DNA from: Ophiosphaerella korrae
Taxonomy: Eukaryota; Ascomycota; Dothideomycetes; Pleosporales; Phaeosphaeriaceae
Assembly: GCA_028456385.1 (NCBI GenBank)
Contig: JALNQF010000077.1
Location: 62,001 to 126,000, forward strand
Reading direction: 5' to 3'
Length of the DNA: 64,000 bases
In this document: piece by piece, positions 60,920 to 64,000 of the stretch
Position numbering within the stretch: position 1 is the stretch's first letter
Layout of the letters: every line of letters begins with the position of its first letter
Translations under genes and position numbers: made by a program
Notes under the pieces: model-generated
The model's input: only the letters and a program-made list of their open reading frames with translations
Databases searched by the model: none
Told to the model about the DNA's origin: nothing

Positions 60920-62690
60920 TAGTAAAACTCTCTCTATATATGCGTAGATCTTATACTACCCTAGTAGAATACTCTAATATTCTCGTATCTCGCACTACTA
61001 TATAGTATCGTAATAATAGTTAACTCTTAAGATAGATAAAGGCCGTAGGCTAGTAATACCTTACACTACTAGAAGAGAAAGCCTTTATTTAGTATATACT
61101 AAGAATAGCTACTCTTGGATTTCCTCTACGAATTAAGGATATACCCCTACTAGCCTTTAGTATTACCTACTAGTAGTCCCTAATAAAAGCAATTAAGCCG
61201 CTATATAAGAACTAGCCTTAGGCATTTATAAAGCGCTATCTAGAACTTAAATTAAGGAAGAATAGGGTAATATACTAGAATTGCTATAATAATAATATAT
61301 ATAACAAGATTAAGTCCTAGTTTAAGGTAATTAGACTAGAACTAGGTAGAAGAGATATTCTAGTAGAGAATATCTATAATATAGACGAAATAGAAGTTAT
61401 GCTTTTAAAGCTCGGCTCTGTTACAGTCCTAGTAAGTAAAAATAACTAGCGAGACTATAGAGGTACTAGTAAAAAATAGATAATAGTAACTACTATCGAG
61501 TGTGTATTAGCTAGCAGTAAGTATCTTAACCTAATAGTTATCTAGCTAGCTTCTACCTATTAGAGCAACTAGACAACGTATAAGACCTCTAGATAAGTCT
61601 ATGCTCTCTTAGAGTCTAGCTATAATAACTTATACCTTAGCTTAGAGTAGATAAAACAAGTATTTAACCTACAAACTAAGGCACAAGCTAACTAGAACTT
61701 ATAGTTACTAATATGTAATAGCTTTAGGACCTATAAAACCTTTAAGATCTTAGAATTCTACTTTAAGAACAATATAATCTTATACTAACTACCTTCTTAT
61801 ACTTCTTATAAACTCTAGCCCTATAACGTCTTAGTTTTTAGTCTACTAAAGATAGCTTATCGCGATTAAGTAAAACAATTATATTAAAGTAGTATAATAA
61901 TAGTAAATAAGGAATACTTTACTAGTCTCTACGACCCTACAAGAAAAGCAGCAATAACTAAGAGGAATATACTTGTAAGATAAGCTAAAGCTAGTTTATT
62001 TCTATTTAACCTAGATAGAGTTCTCTAGGATATTAAGAAACCTACTATACTACCTATCTATATAGCTTGTAAAGACAAGGGACTACGTCTATAAAGCGAA
62101 GTCGTTTAGACACTAGTAACTCTAGTATTATTAGAGGCTCTTATATCGCTACTAAATCTAATAAAGCAGGCACCCTATAATAAGACAAGCAAGAAGCGCT
62201 ATTAAAGGCTTGTATAGAAGCTTACTAATACTACCTAGGCATCCTTTACCTAATAGGCTCTCGATTAGGATTATATTTAATTCTTGTTAAAAAAGAACGA
62301 CGAAGCTAAGACTTACTAAAAGACTAAGTCTAATATTCTTAGAAAGGCGAGAGTAATAACCTATAAGGATATTAAAGCAGTACGAGTAAAGCGTGCTAAG
62401 TAAGATACTACTAAAGAAGCTAAAGGCAAGAGAAAACGTAGTTAGCTAAAGCGCGTTATACTAGAAGTAGAGGTAGAGCCTACTATAGATAAAAGAAAAC
62501 GTAAGAGGTATAAATATACTATATAAGAGATAGAAGGAGTTGCTAAAGTATAGGTAAGTAGAACATATATTATAGAGGAGAGTGTACTACAACCTTATAG
62601 AGCACTAGTAGCACGTATATAGTAGTAGAGGTTTTAGAAAATAAGTTATAGTAATTAGAAGTTATAGGCTTACGCTATACGATAACTGTT
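60920..62690 (+). pseudogene. RIP-degraded Fot/pogo-type (DDE_1) transposase
   Basis: A nearly full-length relic. N-terminal helix-turn-helix/CENP-B region: TLVEYSNILVSRTTIQYRNN, then QQYLTLLEEKAFIQYIL. Next AFIKRYLELKLRK, NIYNIDEIE (first Asp intact, GAC 61,384-61,386), TTIECVLASSKYLNLIVIQL and LLICNSFRTYKTFKILEFYF, where the second Asp is Asn (AAT 61,717-61,719). Then SYTSYKLQPYNVLVFSLLK with the third Asp also Asn (AAC 61,825-61,827). RKAAITKRNILVRQAKASLF follows, which is characteristic of fungal Fot families. A basic Lys/Arg-rich tail runs to about 62,690. Both lost aspartates are TpG-to-TpA-compatible changes. The element cannot move. It is clearly different from transposase 1. Confidence 0.92.
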
Positions 62691-62699
62691 TCTACCTAT

Positions 62700-64000
62700 T
62701 ATACCTATTACTACCTTAGTATCGTCCTTGCTGTTATTACGTCTACCTTAATTATATATTATCTACCTACTATAATTGTGTATACCTTCGCGATAGCTTA
62801 TCTTGCTTTAAGTGTCTACTATTATTATACCTTATTATACTTTAAATCTATTATTATAATTGCTATACCTTGTAGTAACTATATGTATTGCTAACTGCGA
62901 ACTCTATCCCTCTTAGCTACTAGGCTGTTTATTCTCTAATAATCTTTCGTGCCTTTCTTAACTTAACAACACCTTAGTATAGTAAGGACTTTCTTTCCTA
63001 TATATTCTATTAGATCTACTAAGAACAAAAGGTGCTTATTTGTAAACGCGCCTCTATTATTATCTACTTTAATAATACTAATAGCTAGCACTTCTAGGTT
63101 TAGATTATTAGCTAGGACGAGGTAGTTAAAGGTAACTCTATAGTAGTTAATGTAGCTAAAGTAATAAATATTAGTTAAATAATACTATATAGCGTCTTAG
63201 TAATATATACTTACTCTAGTAGCTTTCTTCTATCTATTACCTATACTAAATACTTATACTATATAGGTAGATCGCCTTTAGAAGAACAAATATTATCCTC
63301 CCTATATAACGCCTAGTATATAAGGCTTGTAAGAGTTTAGCCTACTAGCTATAGAAAGGGCTTTAGTAGGTACTAGGCTACGTTAGGAAGAAGCTTCTAT
63401 ATAGTCTCTAGTAGTCCTTGTATTTTAATCTATAATAGCTTATAAGGAGGCAGAAAATAATTCTAATAAGGCGGGTTATAGATATAAGGTAGAATAAATA
63501 GCTTAAGAGCTATTACTACTAGCTACGTCTTGCTTAAGTAGTAGGTTAATAATACTAAATATTGCTAAGACTATAGCTAAAATATTAGTTATCTGTTATT
63601 ACGTTATACTACTATATATAGTAAGTAATAGCTAATATATTAGTAAAGTAGGGCAATATATAGGAATATAGTTATTATTAACTCTAGCGCTAACCTTTAG
63701 TACTTATAATAGCCTAATAAAGCTATAGTAGTAAGGTAAGTTTAAAAGTAACTAGAAAAACTATATTTACTTAGTGCTAACCTTTATAGGATATATAAAT
63801 TAACTACAACGTTCTTCTTATATAGTTACATTAAATCCTAAAATATACTAATACGTACCTACGCTAACCCCTTAACCTACGTAAAGGATTATAAGAAAGC
63901 AAATAACCTTAAACCCTATAGTAATATAGCTTACGATATACTACTCTCTTCTTAAGGACAATAAGAACAATTCTACATTAAGCCTAAACAAGCACTAGCT
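62700..64000. other. no gene recognised
   Basis: RIP-like AT-rich sequence to the window end. Short frames on both strands could not be linked, and no transposon terminus was found. Confidence 0.3.

Noticed and set aside
1..64000. Centromere or mating-type region
   Set aside because: AT-rich RIPed DNA is compatible with a centromere, but no specific feature supports it, and no mating-type genes were recognised.
1..64000. LTR or LINE retrotransposon reverse transcriptase
   Set aside because: YxDD-type and integrase motifs were looked for on both strands, allowing for RIP, and none was convincing.

Overview
The window looks like one block of AT-rich heterochromatin from a filamentous ascomycete (Pezizomycotina). 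By eye, CpA and its complement TpG are almost absent on both strands and TpA is everywhere, while CpG, ApC and GpT stay common. That is the signature of repeat-induced point mutation (RIP). There is no intact gene of normal length; the only sizeable stop-free stretch is a 21-bp minisatellite at about 56.2-56.5 kb. No rRNA, tRNA or CRISPR was found. The species cannot be named from the sequence.

Most of the window can still be read as fossil genes. If in-frame TAG and TAA are read as former CAG and CAA (Gln), many long frames appear on both strands, and several belong to known families. These are a pogo/Fot-type DDE transposase at each end (about 1-1,760 and 60,920-62,690), the reductase domain of an adenylate-forming-reductase or NRPS-like enzyme (20.2-21.5 kb, minus), an MFS drug transporter (23.9-25.5 kb, minus), a CYP505-type P450:reductase fusion (26.6-30.2 kb, plus), a BCS1-like AAA ATPase (46.3-47.9 kb, plus) and a C2H2 zinc-finger protein (56.5-58.9 kb, plus). 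Other frames are long and coherent but not recognised; the largest are 2,230-6,235 (minus) and 11,484-15,420 (plus).

Layout: transposase 1, a giant minus-strand frame, smaller unknown frames, two adjacent MITE copies (10.9-11.4 kb), and a giant plus-strand frame. Then come a metabolite-type trio (reductase, MFS, CYP505) at 20-30 kb, a gene with in-frame pentapeptide repeats (30.7-32.8 kb), a run of unknown frames (33-45 kb), the AAA gene, a paralogue of the first giant frame (50-51 kb), a third MITE copy beside a GC-richer minisatellite and the zinc-finger gene (55.9-58.9 kb), and transposase 2. Internal paralogous pairs (3-4 kb with 50-51 kb, 18.5 kb with 37.4 kb, 55 kb with 58.7 kb) and the MITE copies are the kind of duplicated DNA that attracts RIP.

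Interpretation: the reductase, MFS and CYP505 genes probably belonged to a secondary-metabolite locus that was duplicated and then destroyed by RIP. All boundaries of RIP-degraded genes are approximate, because introns and indels cannot be separated reliably by eye.
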